Assembly: GCA_965153355.1 (NCBI GenBank)
Contig: OZ231127.1
Coordinates: 32,426,001 to 32,490,000 of the forward strand
Reading direction: 5' to 3'
Source: Flaccisagitta enflata
Taxonomy: Eukaryota; Chaetognatha; Sagittoidea; Aphragmophora
DNA: 64,000 nucleotides
Positions 23,263 through 39,316 of the stretch are shown piece after piece (positions within the stretch are counted from its first letter, which is position 1; each line of letters begins with the position of its first letter). The notes under the pieces were generated by a model, which was not told the origin of the DNA, did no database searches, and saw only the letters and a list, made by a program, of their open reading frames with translations. The translations under genes and the position numbers were made by a program.

Positions 23263-24481
23263 AAAACAAAGACAGCCAGAAAAACAGACCGAATAAGTGA
23301 AAGAGATGGTAGAAGGAAAACACTCACCTTGATCAAGTAGATGTTGTTGTAACGCTTTCCACCACAAATTTTGCGTCTTAAAGTTTTCCGTGGAGAAGAC
23401 AAATTCATTTGTCGAGGATGCTGTCGGCGAAACATCTGGAGAAGATGAGGGAGACTCGAAGAAGCACGCCTTCAAGACGAAGCCTGGGCGACCGTTGCTC
23501 TTGGCGCATTCCAATGAAACTTGCGTCGACTGTAGAAAGGAAGATTTTAACATTACAACGACTATCACGGCAAGTTTCTCAACGGTTGTGCGGGAAAGTA
23601 AAGCTTTGGATTGCAAACATGACGACTCGTCATTGACGAGGTATCGGAAATCAAGTTTTAGTTGCGTCCATGAGTGTTCATGACACTTCTTTTATCTATT
23701 CGTCCGGCATTTGTCAGTTAATCCGACGGTCCATGATGCTAATGGTTATGCTAGAGTCCTAATTCGTCTTGTCAGATTGCTAGAAAGCTCATGGTTGTGA
23801 AGCCTGATTTGCACATTGCACACTTCCGACCAACCGACCTTTGTGACCGGAAGTTCGATGTATGGTGGCTGTCCGGTGGTGGCTTTCTGTTTGTTTGACC
23901 AACACGAGAGTTTTTGGTTGCAAAGACGACACCAGTACTCGCTCCAACACGTTTTACCTGCAAGCCAATATGAGATAAGATAAGAAGGAATGCGTGGCAG
24001 TTTTGGTATGCGGAAAAAATGAACGGAGGGATCCACTATGACTATGGCAGAAGGTCAGTCACGCGAACATTTACGCGCAGGCACACACATAAACAAATGA
24101 GTGCATTTATGCAAGTCAGATTGGCATTTTCACTAAACAACGAAATAAAACTTGCTCCAAAATTGCATAACTGCAAACCAATTATTTATCAGAAGTTCTC
24201 ACCATTTCGTCTTCCTAATTCTTTCATGGAGAGGAATCCTTCTATTGCCGGTTTTACCATGCAAGTTGGTTGGGCGGCAACGCGACAGCAAAGCTGAAAG
24301 CAAAAGTTTTTCTTTAGTTAGTATTTAGTGAGTTCTTTTTTTTCTTTTTTTAGGGTGACCATCCGGGCACCTATAATCATGCGTACCTCAACATCCTTTC
24401 TTGTCTTTTTTTGCCCATCCCTGTTAGTCTCTGCATGTCTGGCTCTGTCTTTTTCTGTCTGTCTATCTGTCTATCTGTCTA

Positions 24482-24534
<53 letters not shown>

Positions 24535-25072
24535 TTCGCTCAAGCTCAAGCTCAAGCTCAAGCTCAAGCTCTCTATCTCTCTCTCTCACCTGACCAAAGA
24601 AGGGTACAGAATGGGCTTCATCCACAGTTTCCTTGAGGAGGTCGTGTGACCTGACATCCTCGACGATGGAGTCCAATCTGAGCGTCGACGTCGCCACCAA
24701 CTGGAATTCCGGACCGACTCTCGAGTGCGCCGCCGAATCACCTGAAGCACGACACGAAAAAAATCAGTGCTTAAGCTCCAACTAAAATGAGGTGCAGTTG
24801 AGCTTCACAGAGCAGTTGAGCTTCACTCATGTGTGCGCATAACAAGTAACTGGGGAACAAGAACCCCGGGGGTACAACGATGCAATACTCATCAACCATT
24901 CTCAACTCGATCACCACGGACCAACCGACCAACCGACAAACCAACGGACGGAAAAAGCCTCTTATAGAGATGCGTGGACGCATCTAAAAAAATATCCCTT
25001 TAAGGGGTTGATGCCAACGTAGAAATAACTAAAAAATCTTTTCTTTCTTTCTCTCTTTCTCTCTCTCTTTTT

Positions 25073-25164
<92 letters not shown>

Positions 25165-25408
25165 TTTTTCATTGATTTTTTCTCTATCTTTTCTGTTGCC
25201 TTTCTTCCTTTCTTTCTTTCTTTCTTTCTTTCTTTCCTTCTTTCTTTCCTTCTTTCTTTCCTTCTTTCATTCTTTCTTTCATTCTTTCTTTTATTCTTTC
25301 TTTCATTCTTTCTTTCATTCTTTCTTTCATTCTTTCTTTCATTCTTTCTTTCTTTCATTCTTTCTTTCATTCTTTCTTTCATTCTTTCTTTCCTTCGTTT
25401 TTTCTTTC

Positions 25409-25457
<49 letters not shown>

Positions 25458-26776
25458 AGGTCTGTCTGTCTGTCTGTCTGTCCGTCTGTCTTTCTTTCTT
25501 TTCTTCTGTCTTTCTTTTTTTCTATCTTTCATTAATTCTTTATTTCTTTCTTTCTTTTTGTAAATCTATTTTTTTTCTTTTTGGTGCAAATTCAGTTTTT
25601 CTTTATTCTTTTTAGTAAAGATTTTTTGCTGGGCGACCATATCAGGCCGTTTAAAAAAAGTACTTGTTTGCATAATGTAGAAACAGATAGCTAATGTGAT
25701 GTAATTAAAACTTGTTATTGATTGCTACCGTCATATTGGTGTAGAAACATATTTTTTCTCTTGGTACAAGCTATCTTCATTAAGGGTATGCTATTCTCTT
25801 GGTGCAAGCTATCTTCATTAAGGGTATGCTATTCAATGAAAAACTTTGAATGGATTTTAGAAAAAAATTAAGATCATTTTCAATCATAAACTTTCATAAC
25901 GTTACGCGCTCTGCTTTTTAGTTGCGGACACGCAACTCAATAAGAGGCTTTGTCCGTCCGTCCGTCCGTCCGTAACCCACAAGTCGAAAAATGGGAAAAT
26001 GCTCATTTCCGCCCCTGCCCACCCGTCCGCAACTGCTGGCCGTGTATCCGGCCTTGTTTAAATAAAATGAGACTAACACTCTTTACTCTTTACATTCGCT
26101 TTTAACCAACGCACCTTTCTGTATTCTGTAATCTATCCGTAAACATATCAATTTAAATCATTTGTCCGTCCATCCTCCTTTTTAAGTGCGTCCTCGCACT
26201 TCTACAAGAGGTCATGTCCGTCGGTCCGTCAGTTGGTCGGTCGGTTAAGCAAACGTTTGAAAGGCGCAAAACAGTTTATTCTGACGTATTTCATCATTCC
26301 TATCACCTTTCATGCCTTACCATATTCATTTACTTTCATTCATTCATTCATTCATTCATTCATTCGTTCACGTATTCATTCATTCATTCATTCATTCCTC
26401 AAAAACGTTCATTCACAATCTCTTAATTAAGCGAGGCGCACTGATTGGCCTTAACTTGGCCTTGTTTTACTTTCTTTTCTCTTTTTCCTTTCATCTCGCT
26501 ATCTTGCTTGCTTGGTATCGTGGCTCTATGAACATAACTTCTTCTTTTCATTTGCTCACCGGTAGACGACGATCGGTTTTGTTTGGCGGTTTTCCTGCTG
26601 ACTGATCTTCCGACTGTCGACGTGACTTCGGAGAGTTTCCGCCGGATTCGTGTCGGCGTCGACGTTGCAGCTTCGTCAGCAGCTGGATTACAGGCGAACA
26701 CCTCCAACACGCAGTCGAAGTCAGGAGACACGCGATCGCTGAAGAGAACGGAACCGGTTGGTTGATAGGTTGGTAC

Positions 26777-26861
<85 letters not shown>

Positions 26862-27054
26862 CAGACAGACAGATACACCCACACGTATCCACAAACAATT
26901 AATGAGGTTTGATGGACTCACAAAATGAGAAGGTCGTCCAAAAGAATATCGGTGATGTTTCGGTCCACTCCATACTTGAGCGCAGTCTCGCAAACCTGTA
27001 GTCAATTAGAGAAGTGTTGAAACTATAAACCAGGGAGCTTGTGACATGTGTCCT

Positions 27055-27143
<89 letters not shown>

Positions 27144-29016
27144 AGTCTATTTGTCTGTCTGTCTGTCTGGCTGTATGTTTATTCTACAGTGGTGTTCATA
27201 AAAAAAGAAAAGAGAAGAAAAAAAAACATAGTGACACAAGCATTTATAGAACAACTCAAATTCCGTTTATCAAGGTTTTAAATCAAATCACCCGTTTAAC
27301 ACCCCTTCCATAATTAAGCGAACTGGAAAAAATAATCCATATAGGCAGTAAAAATGCACTCAGAGTGATGAAATTTGACACAGAGATAGCTAAGACGTGG
27401 TACTTTGACATAGAAATGCGTTGTTGGGGACTTTCCTGCATGAAGAGGGAGATAGAGGGTCTTTTACCAGAAGTGCGGCATCAAACTATTGCCAATGTCT
27501 ACGGGGAAATGTTTCAAAGGGAAAGATAAATAGCTTCCAGCATTTTAAGCAGATGGGATGCAAAAAACACCCCGCCATATGTCACAAAATGTGGTTAGTT
27601 GATGCAGGAAGGTCAGTGGCACAGAAAGAAGGGCAGGGAAGGCCGAGTAAACTGACAAAAGCCCGGGAAAAGAAGGTGACATATTGTATTCACGGCAAAA
27701 TAGGGCCCTTACGCGACCATTCACTATTTTGCGTAATTGAGCTCATAAGGAGATAGCCGTCTACATTCTTGAGGCATTTTTTGCATTATGTTGATGTAAT
27801 CTACCATTGTTGATGTTTCACATCGTCCAAATTGATCATACTTGTATTTAACAACCCTTAAACAGCACGTTTTCATCCCAGTTCGCCTAATTATGGAAGG
27901 GGTGTTAGGCTGTTTTTGCATGCAAGAACGTTATTGTTCAGTAACCTGGGAACCTATCTTTGCGAGACAAAATATAGCGAATGTTTTTTCTTGTTTTGTT
28001 TTCAAATCTTCGTTTCTCCACAACAAAGGAATTCGAATCTCGCTCAACGACAACTTGGCTTTGCATGGAACCTGTCATAAAAAGCATGGTTGGGAAAGTA
28101 TACGAGGAAAAACGTTAATAAAAGGTTAGTTTAAAAATGTAACAAACATACAAACAATTTAGTAAACAGAGAAGGAAGAGAGAAACGAAAATAGAGAGAC
28201 GCTGAATGATAGAAAGAAAGACAGACAGCAAGACGGACAGGCAGAGAGATAGACAAACAGACAGGCAGACAGACAGACAGACAGACAGGCTGACAGACAA
28301 ACAGACAGGCAGACAGACAGGCTGACAGACAGACAGACAGACAGGCTGACAGACAGACAGACAGACAGACGAGAAATTATTCTTACTTGATCTGTTCCTT
28401 CTACAACTGCAGCCGATGGGGAGGACTTTTGCTTTTGTAATTCATCTGCGGGATGAGTTCAGGTGGAAAAAACAGGAGGGAGGAAGGCAAATGTGAATGA
28501 TTTTTTCTAGTCGCGGACACGCGACTCTAGAACTTGCCATCCAGGTCGATCGGTCGGTCGGTAACTTTTTTTTCAAAATGTGAGCGGTTTTGCGCTGAAG
28601 TGCCCCTGCCCAATCGTCCACGACTGGGGGGGGGTGTATACGGCCTTGTTCATCATTACGTCCGTTCACCGTTGTCAGTGTGTCGCTAGACTTAATCATG
28701 ATCTGCCTTTTACTTACCGGAGTACGCCTTCATCCTTCGTTCGGTTACGACGAGGCTTTTGGCGGCTTCCAGAAGCTGTGTGGTTTGACGAGTCGCTGGA
28801 GCAGGAGTGCTGCAGCACGCTTGAAGCAGTTTCGTCGTTCCGTCGTGAATCTTCATCTCCAAATCGATTTTGTGCTGCAGACTTTCATCCTGTAAACAGA
28901 TAAATAGAATACATTTTCTACATTATCAAGTCGCGTGCGGGTTAGCAGGGGCAGCCATAAAAATTGCTTTTCAACCATTTGGGCAGGAGCAACGATGCAA
29001 AAGTTGCCCAAGAACG

Positions 29017-29089
<73 letters not shown>

Positions 29090-29316
29090 CTTTTGCAAAA
29101 AGCTCATTTGTTTTGAACAGAGTAGATTTACTTCCACGCAAAGCGCTATCTGCCGTAAACAACACTTATAACTACTTCTTCCTTTCCTCCCGATGGTCTT
29201 TTTTTTCGACGTTTCTATGACGACTCCAAAGCGCAGTTAATGCGAGAGTTGTCTTTCCGATATTGCATGACTCTAGATCTTACTTATGTTCTTACAAATA
29301 TAGAGGCTGGAATCAT
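21078..29316 (-). CDS. RTKN: Rhotekin family Rho effector (HR1, anillin-like, PH), 12 coding exons
   Basis: Exons in transcript order: 29,316-29,296 (start, tentative); 28,889-28,718; 28,445-28,387; 28,071-27,946; 26,995-26,922; 26,738-26,560; 24,741-24,590; 24,293-24,203; 23,957-23,839; 23,529-23,328; 23,023-22,787; 21,586-21,078. All phases join and give about 646 residues (human RTKN about 560, RTKN2 about 610). HR1/REM Rho-binding coiled coil: exon 2 (LQHKIDLEMKIHDGTTKLLQ) and start of exon 3. Anillin-like region: SEIRIPLLW and FAIFCLAKIG (exon 4), VDRNITDILLDD, SPDFDCVLEVFACNP, then TSTLRLDSIVEDVRSHDL and CCRVAAQPTCM, all characteristic of rhotekins. PH domain: about residues 278-398, ending NLWWKALQQHLLDQ. 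The rest is a Ser-rich tail ending TKNWIS. Vertebrate rhotekins bind GTP-Rho and inhibit its hydrolysis; the same role here is inferred. The exon 9 donor (AAG|GTCGGT) and exon 1 are the least certain. Similarity is shared between RTKN and RTKN2, so this may be the single pre-duplication gene. Confidence 0.9.
21627..21690. repeat. (TTTC)n microsatellite next to rhotekin last-exon acceptor
   Basis: Sixteen TTTC units in the last rhotekin intron, starting about 40 bp from the acceptor at 21,587. On the transcribed strand it is GAAA-rich. Confidence 0.95.
21691..22187. mobile_element. Foldback element with UUCG-type hairpin ends and 20-bp minisatellite
   Basis: The left end GGGCAGCGGCTCCAAAGGAG then CCGATGACCTATGCTTTCAC is inverted at the right end (CATAGGTCATCGGCCCCTTC, GGGGCCACTGCCCC). 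Between them about 16 units of the GAGGCTCAAATCCCAGCCTC minisatellite run from 21,805 to 22,135. It lies in the last intron of rhotekin. Relatives are at 6,990-7,805, 53,226-53,690 and 53,940-54,035. Confidence 0.8.
23105..23262. repeat. (GA)n/(GACA)n microsatellite in rhotekin intron
   Basis: It is a (TC)n pyrimidine tract on the transcribed strand, ending about 85 bp upstream of the exon 11 acceptor and starting about 65 bp after the exon 10 donor. Confidence 0.9.
24448..24589. repeat. (TGTC)n, (TC)n and (CAAGCT)n tracts abutting rhotekin exon 7 donor
   Basis: (TGTC)n at 24,455-24,520, (TC)n to 24,535, then six-base AAGCTC repeats (24,540-24,570) and more TC up to the donor at 24,589. On the transcribed strand the intron therefore starts GTGAGAGAGAGAG. 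Confidence 0.9.
24888..24990 (-). mobile_element. Hairpin-headed element, AGATGCG variant
   Basis: On the minus strand TTTTTAGATGCGTCCACGCA and CTCTATAAGAGGC, followed by a GTCCGTTGGTTTG-type core. The hairpin stem AGATGCG/CGCATCT is fully compensated relative to the AGTTGCG/CGCAACT type. The distal end is missing. Confidence 0.7.
25035..25560. repeat. (TTTC)n/(ATTC)n/(TGTC)n compound microsatellite
   Basis: About 520 bp of TTTC-derived repeats with a (TGTC)n block at 25,412-25,490. It lies in a rhotekin intron. Frames of 95-167 codons here are Phe-Leu or Lys-Glu repeats. Confidence 0.95.
25916..26057 (+). mobile_element. Hairpin-headed GGCCTTGTT element, reference copy
   Basis: A complete 140-bp copy: TTTTTAGTTGCGGACACGCA, ACTCAATAAGAGGC, (GTCC)n core, ACAAGTCGAAAAATGGGAAA, CGCCCCTGCCCACCCGTCCG, CAACTG, then GTATCCGGCCTTGTTTA. 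The 5' arm AGTTGCGGAC can pair with the adjacent CGCAACT or the distal GTCCGCAACT. There is no poly(A) tail, no tRNA-like box and no long terminal inverted repeat. More than twenty copies or fragments occur in the window. Confidence 0.85.
26184..26470 (+). mobile_element. Hairpin-headed element with (CATT)n core
   Basis: Head AAGTGCGTCCTCGCACTT with a compensated stem, GTCGGTCC core, then a (CATT)n expansion (26,331-26,397). Distal arm AGGCGCACTGATTGGCC, ending ACTTGGCCTTGTTTTA. It lies in a rhotekin intron. Confidence 0.75.
26779..26860. repeat. (GA)n microsatellite next to rhotekin exon 6 acceptor
   Basis: On the transcribed strand this is (TC)n ending about 40 bp before the exon 6 acceptor at 26,739, so it lies in or near the polypyrimidine/branch region. 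Confidence 0.95.
27058..27142. repeat. (TG)n microsatellite
   Basis: Perfect TG tract in the rhotekin intron between exons 4 and 5. Confidence 0.95.
27297..27908 (+). mobile_element. Tc1/mariner-like element with truncated transposase
   Basis: TA-flanked, with inverted ends AACACCCCTTCCATAATTA and TAATTATGGAAGGGGTGTT. The frame at 27,421-27,756 resembles the DNA-binding part of a Tc1-like transposase: FKQMGCKKHPAICHKMW, then the GRPSKLTKAREKK linker (family form GRPRKLT). The catalytic DDE domain is missing, so it is dead. The right end is 38 bp from rhotekin exon 4. The same ends border 41,187-42,890. Confidence 0.7.
28200..28372. repeat. (GACA)n microsatellite
   Basis: Degenerate GACA/GGCA repeats in a rhotekin intron, ending about 10 bp from the exon 3 donor. 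Confidence 0.9.
28506..28653 (+). mobile_element. Hairpin-headed element, AGTCGCG variant
   Basis: Head AGTCGCGGACACGCGACT (perfect stem, compensated), core GGTCGATCGGTCGG, distal arm CGTCCACGACTG, end TATACGGCCTTGTTC. It is a complete copy in a rhotekin intron. Confidence 0.8.
29020..29085. repeat. (TC)n microsatellite
   Basis: About 32 TC units between rhotekin exons 1 and 2. Confidence 0.95.
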
Positions 29317-29768
29317 GGCTAGACCGGATGTGCGCGAGGTCGAGGTTAATTGAGCGAAACTCGGTTTCGCGGGGAAACATGAAACTCAACGCCAGAATCA
29401 GACTCGGGTCTTAGGATGCAATAACCTCATCAGCTCTTTGATGATTGTTTCTGAAATTTCGGTTTATTAGTCAGAATTATAGTACTGCTAGAGACAATGA
29501 TAAACGAGGAATTTCCAAAACATTGAATGTACACCTCAGAGGTGTCGCCTAGCTTGGCTTGGGGCAAACAAAAATGAGGGAATAAATGATAAAACAAGAA
29601 CCTTCCCTTTTCAAGAGACCTTAATCTTACGTCATTACAGTTTAGCCCCACTTGCAAATATCTCACAAACATCTCCATTTCGGAAAGAAGAAAAAAATGC
29701 TGTGAAAGAGCGCGACGAAGTAAGATTTGTTTCCCGTCGACAAAAAACGGCTCAAACCATTTTTCGAG
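29317..29768. promoter_or_regulatory. Divergent promoter region shared by rhotekin and STYXL1
   Basis: The 452 bp between the two start codons holds no repeat and no TATA-like box at a sensible place. The two genes point away from each other. A single bidirectional promoter is inferred from spacing; transcription start sites cannot be seen. Confidence 0.5.
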
Positions 29769-34950
<5,182 letters not shown>

Positions 34951-35612
34951 CATCGATGACAAAAATGTTAACGATAGTAGACATCAATGACACCAGACTA
35001 GACTAGTTGACGTCCACGTCATGAAAGTTTACATCATTTGACTTTCACGTTACGAATACTCGAAAATATGGCCTCAACACGGATGACACTGATAGTTGAC
35101 ATCACTGACGCGAATACAACCTGTGTAGTTAGTCTCCAAACCATGGATGTTTACTATCACTTTAAGACAAATACTATTTCTAGGAATTTGAGGTTACCAA
35201 TGGAACAAAACTACGACAATCACTTTCTTGGCAAACCATTGCTACTGAAAGTCTGTAGTCTTACACCCCCCTCCTTCTCCATCTCAGCTTTTTATCTGCT
35301 CCTCCGCCCCCCCCCTTCCACTTGCGTCATTCAAACAAACATTTACAACTGAGAACGACACCTCTATTAGAATAGAAGGAAAAGTGCAATGAACACATAG
35401 AGAATATCATAGTTGTGATATCATAAAAGTAAAAATGAATACAAACTATAACATTAGAGAATAGTTTTTGGCGGAAATGACTCAACAGCCTTGTTTCTTA
35501 TCCGTTCGTGTGATTTTTTTTTCCTTTTTTTCTATTTCTGAGTCTGGAAATTATAAACTGTCTAGTCTTGTTTGATCATCAACAAGGAAAATGTCTACGG
35601 AAATGTTCAACT

Positions 35613-35622
35613 AATAAATAAA
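35613..35622 (+). terminator. Candidate poly(A) signals of STYXL1
   Basis: Overlapping AATAAATAAA, about 660 bp after the stop, followed by a GTGCGTG-rich stretch. The presumed 3' UTR (34,951-35,612) contains GACATCAATGACAC-like decayed tandem repeats. Confidence 0.5.
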
Positions 35623-36225
35623 ATGTGCGTGAAACTTTTGAAATGCCAACTATTTATGCTACTTTTTATGTCGTATACGTTGACCCACAAAACAATGTTA
35701 TTTGAAAAAAAAACATGGCAATTTTGTCCAACGCGATTAAAAAACAATTGATTCAGACTAATGCGTGGTTCTTACTTAAAAGCTATATAGTTTAACATTA
35801 GTCTCGGAAAGATGAGTGCTGTTTTGACAACTAAGATCCTGAAACCACTTAGGTTAACGAGGTAAAATGATATAAACAATCTGAACGACTCATTCTTAAC
35901 TCTTCATTCTCACCCGTCGTGTGAAAAATCCCACACTTCATCGAAACTCTTGGCAGAGATAAAACGAAAATCAAGTCGAGTCCTTTTCAGGCTAAGCTTG
36001 GTGTATCAAAAGGCCTTTATTAGACTTGTATATGAAGTTGTGGTATGGTCTGTTGGTCTGTTGATGTGTCTGTCCGTCGATGGATGGGTAGGTTTTATTT
36101 TTTTACATAATCAGTCCGACCGGCCAATCAACTGACATGACAAGCAAACATCTAAAAGAACAATCGACCAAAAGACCAAGCAGCAAAACATTTGACTCAC
36201 AGTGACAAGAATTACACTACTTGTA

Positions 36226-36422
36226 CCAATAAAGGCGGCTCTCGCCGGCTGGAAAAAAGTCGTAAATGGGAGTCTTTTTTTTCATTGCATCTTCTTCTGT
36301 GTGCATCTCATGATGTCTGGTTGACTGCCTGCCTGTTTTTGTCATTCAATCTGTCTCTCTGCATCTCTTTTTTGGTCTTCCTTTGTCTTTGAGTGTGTGC
36401 GTGTGTGCTTGTGTGTGTGTGT

Positions 36423-36466
<44 letters not shown>

Positions 36467-36909
36467 CGCCTCCTCTCTCCCCATGCTGTGTATGTGTGTG
36501 TGGGGATGTCTCTCTCTCTGTCTTTCTTTTCTTTCTATTTTCTCTCTCTCTCAAGCAGAATAAAATGCAAAGCTAGTATAAAACTCAGGGTCAATTTGTA
36601 ACATCTGGACTCTTCTGTATACATAGGGGCCGATAAATAGGATCAATGAAAAATCTCGATTTTCGCAAAAATGCGAAAAATAAAAAAAGCTTAAAAAATT
36701 AATAGCGCCAAAACTAATGATCGTAGAGACTTCTGGTTGGCGCCATTTGAAAGAGAAAAATAAGCTCTTTCTTAGCTGTGAATATCAAAAAATGTATCAT
36801 CCCAGTCAGGAAATGGCTCAACTTCCTAAAGTTCCCCAAATCGAAAATGGAAAACCCGATTTCTCCCCTACGTTTCAAAAAGTCGAATTACGTAATTCGA
36901 CTTTTTTCC
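36226..36909 (-). mobile_element. Helitron-like non-autonomous element, copy B
   Basis: Closest relative of copy A at 15,642. Same palindrome around 36,880-36,903, same GGCGCCATTTGAAAGAGAAA block, same GGCGAGAGCCGCC hairpin and TTTATTGG end on the minus strand, followed by host T. Confidence 0.65.
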
Positions 36910-37239
36910 AACAATTAGTCAATTACGCATCAATAGAATCTGATTTAAGACTTGCACACGACTCTACTATGTCGGGCCCGTCAGTCTACTCTGTCCAGCC
37001 CGTCCGTCACTCTTGTGCTTTTTTTTGCGCGTTTTCTAAAAGCTGTTTTTGGCATTTCTGCCCCTGCCCTGCTCAATCACACGCGTATGCGGCCTTGTTT
37101 CAATAAATTCTTCATTTTTGAAAGATGTTGTCATTTAAGAAAAAGTGAGGGGAGAAATAAGGGAGGAGGTGCTTTCTTAAGATCTTTAAGAAAACAACCG
37201 CGCGACTCATTCCTCCTGGTTTGAATCAAAAACTTCTCA

Positions 37240-37472
37240 TTCTAGTCGCGGACAAGTCGCGGACTCTATAAGAGGCTTTGTCCGTCCTTCTGTCGACCCG
37301 CCTGTTGGTCCAAATTGGTTAAGTCAATAAATGTGAAAAGCTAAAAAAAATCACATTCGAGATCCTGCACTTGTGATTGTGTGTAATATTTGTGACACAA
37401 ATTGTGTGTAAGGATGAAGGGGTTGGTATGCCCCTGCCCACCCGTCCGCGACGATATTGTAACCCCGGATTA
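37240..37472 (+). mobile_element. Hairpin-headed element, AGTCGCG variant
   Basis: Head AGTCGCGGACAAGTCGCGGAC, CTATAAGAGGCTTTGTCC, distal arm CCCGTCCGCGACG. The distal GTCCGCGAC is the exact complement of the 5' arm. Confidence 0.8.
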
Positions 37473-37681
37473 CTTGTTTTTCTCCTTGGGCCAAACTGTA
37501 TTTCTAGTTTTTCTTCTTTTTTTTTTTTGAAAGTTTTTTTTATCTTTTCATTTCCTTCCGAAGTTGTTTTCTTTTGGTCCCTCGGAAAAGCAAACCTCGT
37601 AAAAAAGAAGGGCAAAAAGAGTGATGAAGGGTGAGACCTTGGTCATTACCAGTTTGAGGGTTGCGATCGCTCGCTCGCTCG

Positions 37682-37810
<129 letters not shown>

Positions 37811-37864
37811 TACGTGCGTTAAATTCGTTTGATCTTTGGGAAAGGATGTTTGACACATTTCGAG

Positions 37865-38345
37865 TGATCCACTTACACTAACAGGATCTTGATAAGAGCA
37901 TATCGACGAACAAATTAAACCCTAAAGAATAATCAATCGTCAGGTTTAAAGATCAAAACGAATTTTCTTTTAAATCGACGTTTAGAATTGAATCAATTAG
38001 GTACAGTAGGGCTGATGAATACATGTATCAAATGTAGATTGACAACCTTATCAGAGATCCGGGTTTTTTTCGATGATGCGCTTGGGCATTTTTCGGCTTT
38101 ATACAGATTTTTTCCATAGTTCAGTTCTGTCTCTGCAACCAACAACATTTTGCACGGCCACATACCTTTACATAAGCGCAATTCCATTTAAAGTCAGATT
38201 TATGAAAAGCATAGCACTGATATCTTTGCATGATGAACTTGTCTTGAAAAGTTTGACCGTAAAGACTTTTCTCACGCAAGAAGAGTTCAAAATCTAATTT
38301 CCACAAGATTCCGGCTGCTCTCGTTTTCGGACGCGCCTTTAATTC
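37865..38345 (-). other. Possible exons of an unresolved minus-strand gene
   Basis: 38,127-38,310 is open in more than one frame on both strands and has acceptor-like and donor-like borders on the minus strand (AAATTAG at the start, TATGTAAAG near the end). A second small segment, 37,880-37,940, ends in a good GTAAGT donor and encodes a CXXXC motif in one frame. They could belong to the gene whose first exon is at 39,317-39,667. Neither frame nor phase can be fixed. Confidence 0.2.
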
Positions 38346-38769
38346 GATTTCAAATGGTGAACTTTTGAAGACTTTTTTTAATTTAAGGTTAATTGTTTTT
38401 AAATTTAGAGATAAAAATCCGTCTCTCTCCGCGTACGGAGGAACACTAAATCTTCATCGATAATCACTTTTATGTAACTTTGTTTGTACACAGCTTTTAA
38501 ATCTTTTTGCGTCACTTACAAGTTACAACTTACGTCGGGGTGCAAATGAAGGTAAGATTCCGGTTTCAGTCACTTTTCATATCTATATTGATGATTATAT
38601 TGTGATTTTTTTTATAAAACTTCTAATATTTTAATTTAGTATTATTCTATTAGTGAAAGAAACCAAAGTATGATTAAGTAATTGCTATGTTTTATTAACA
38701 AAGACAAGAAAAAATCACAGGAAATAATAGATTCCGCAAAAATAAGAGAGCAAAAATTCAAAACCTGCA

Positions 38770-38911
38770 AAGGGAAAATTCTAAGACGTGAATAAATTGA
38801 ACAATTTTGCATTTCTAAGAACATGGCCCTCATCTTGAATGTCCTTAGAATGAAGCCATGTTTTTGAAAATGCAAAATTTTGTGTCTTGAAAGAGTCTTA
38901 GAATTTTCCCT
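38770..38911. repeat. Palindromic hairpin element
   Basis: GGGAAAATTCTAAGAC and GTCTTAGAATTTTCCC form the outer stem; ATTTTGCATTTCTAAGAACATG and its inverse form an inner stem. About 140 bp, probably a small foldback MITE. Confidence 0.7.
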
Positions 38912-39316
38912 AAGACAAGTTAAGTTGCAAAATAAAATTTTCTTCAGATATCCTTCTTTTTTCTCCCATTTTTACTTGCTCAACACTCTCTTTTTATCTA
39001 CAAATGGTTTTCTATGCAAAACTAAAAACAATATAACATAAGAATTGTATTCTTTGATGAAAAAAATTTATATTAATGAAATTTAGAATATTGAAAAAAT
39101 TGTTTTGACTCTTCTAATTTGATCTTCGTTTGCACCTCGACTTACATAGATTTTTCTTTTTCTTTCATTCTTTCTTCCTGCCTTTTTTTCTCATTCTCTT
39201 CATTTTTCCTACTTTTCTTCTCTTTTTCTTCTTTGTTTCTTCTTTGCGTGTTTGTCTGTCTGTCTGACTCTTCGTGTCTCTTTAGCTCTCTCTTTCTCTC
39301 TCTCTCTGCGTCTTAC

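Noticed and set aside
27724-27921. Minus-strand frame near rhotekin exon 4
   Set aside because: It lies across the Tc1-like element's right end and does not join to rhotekin exons in phase.
28205-28372. Regularly spaced repeats that might suggest a CRISPR-like array
   Set aside because: They are GACA microsatellite repeats without unique spacers, in a eukaryotic intron.
38481-38560. Small minus-strand exon encoding ESYLHLHPD before GTAAGT
   Set aside because: The donor is good, but every possible upstream acceptor brings a stop codon into that frame, so I could not build an exon.
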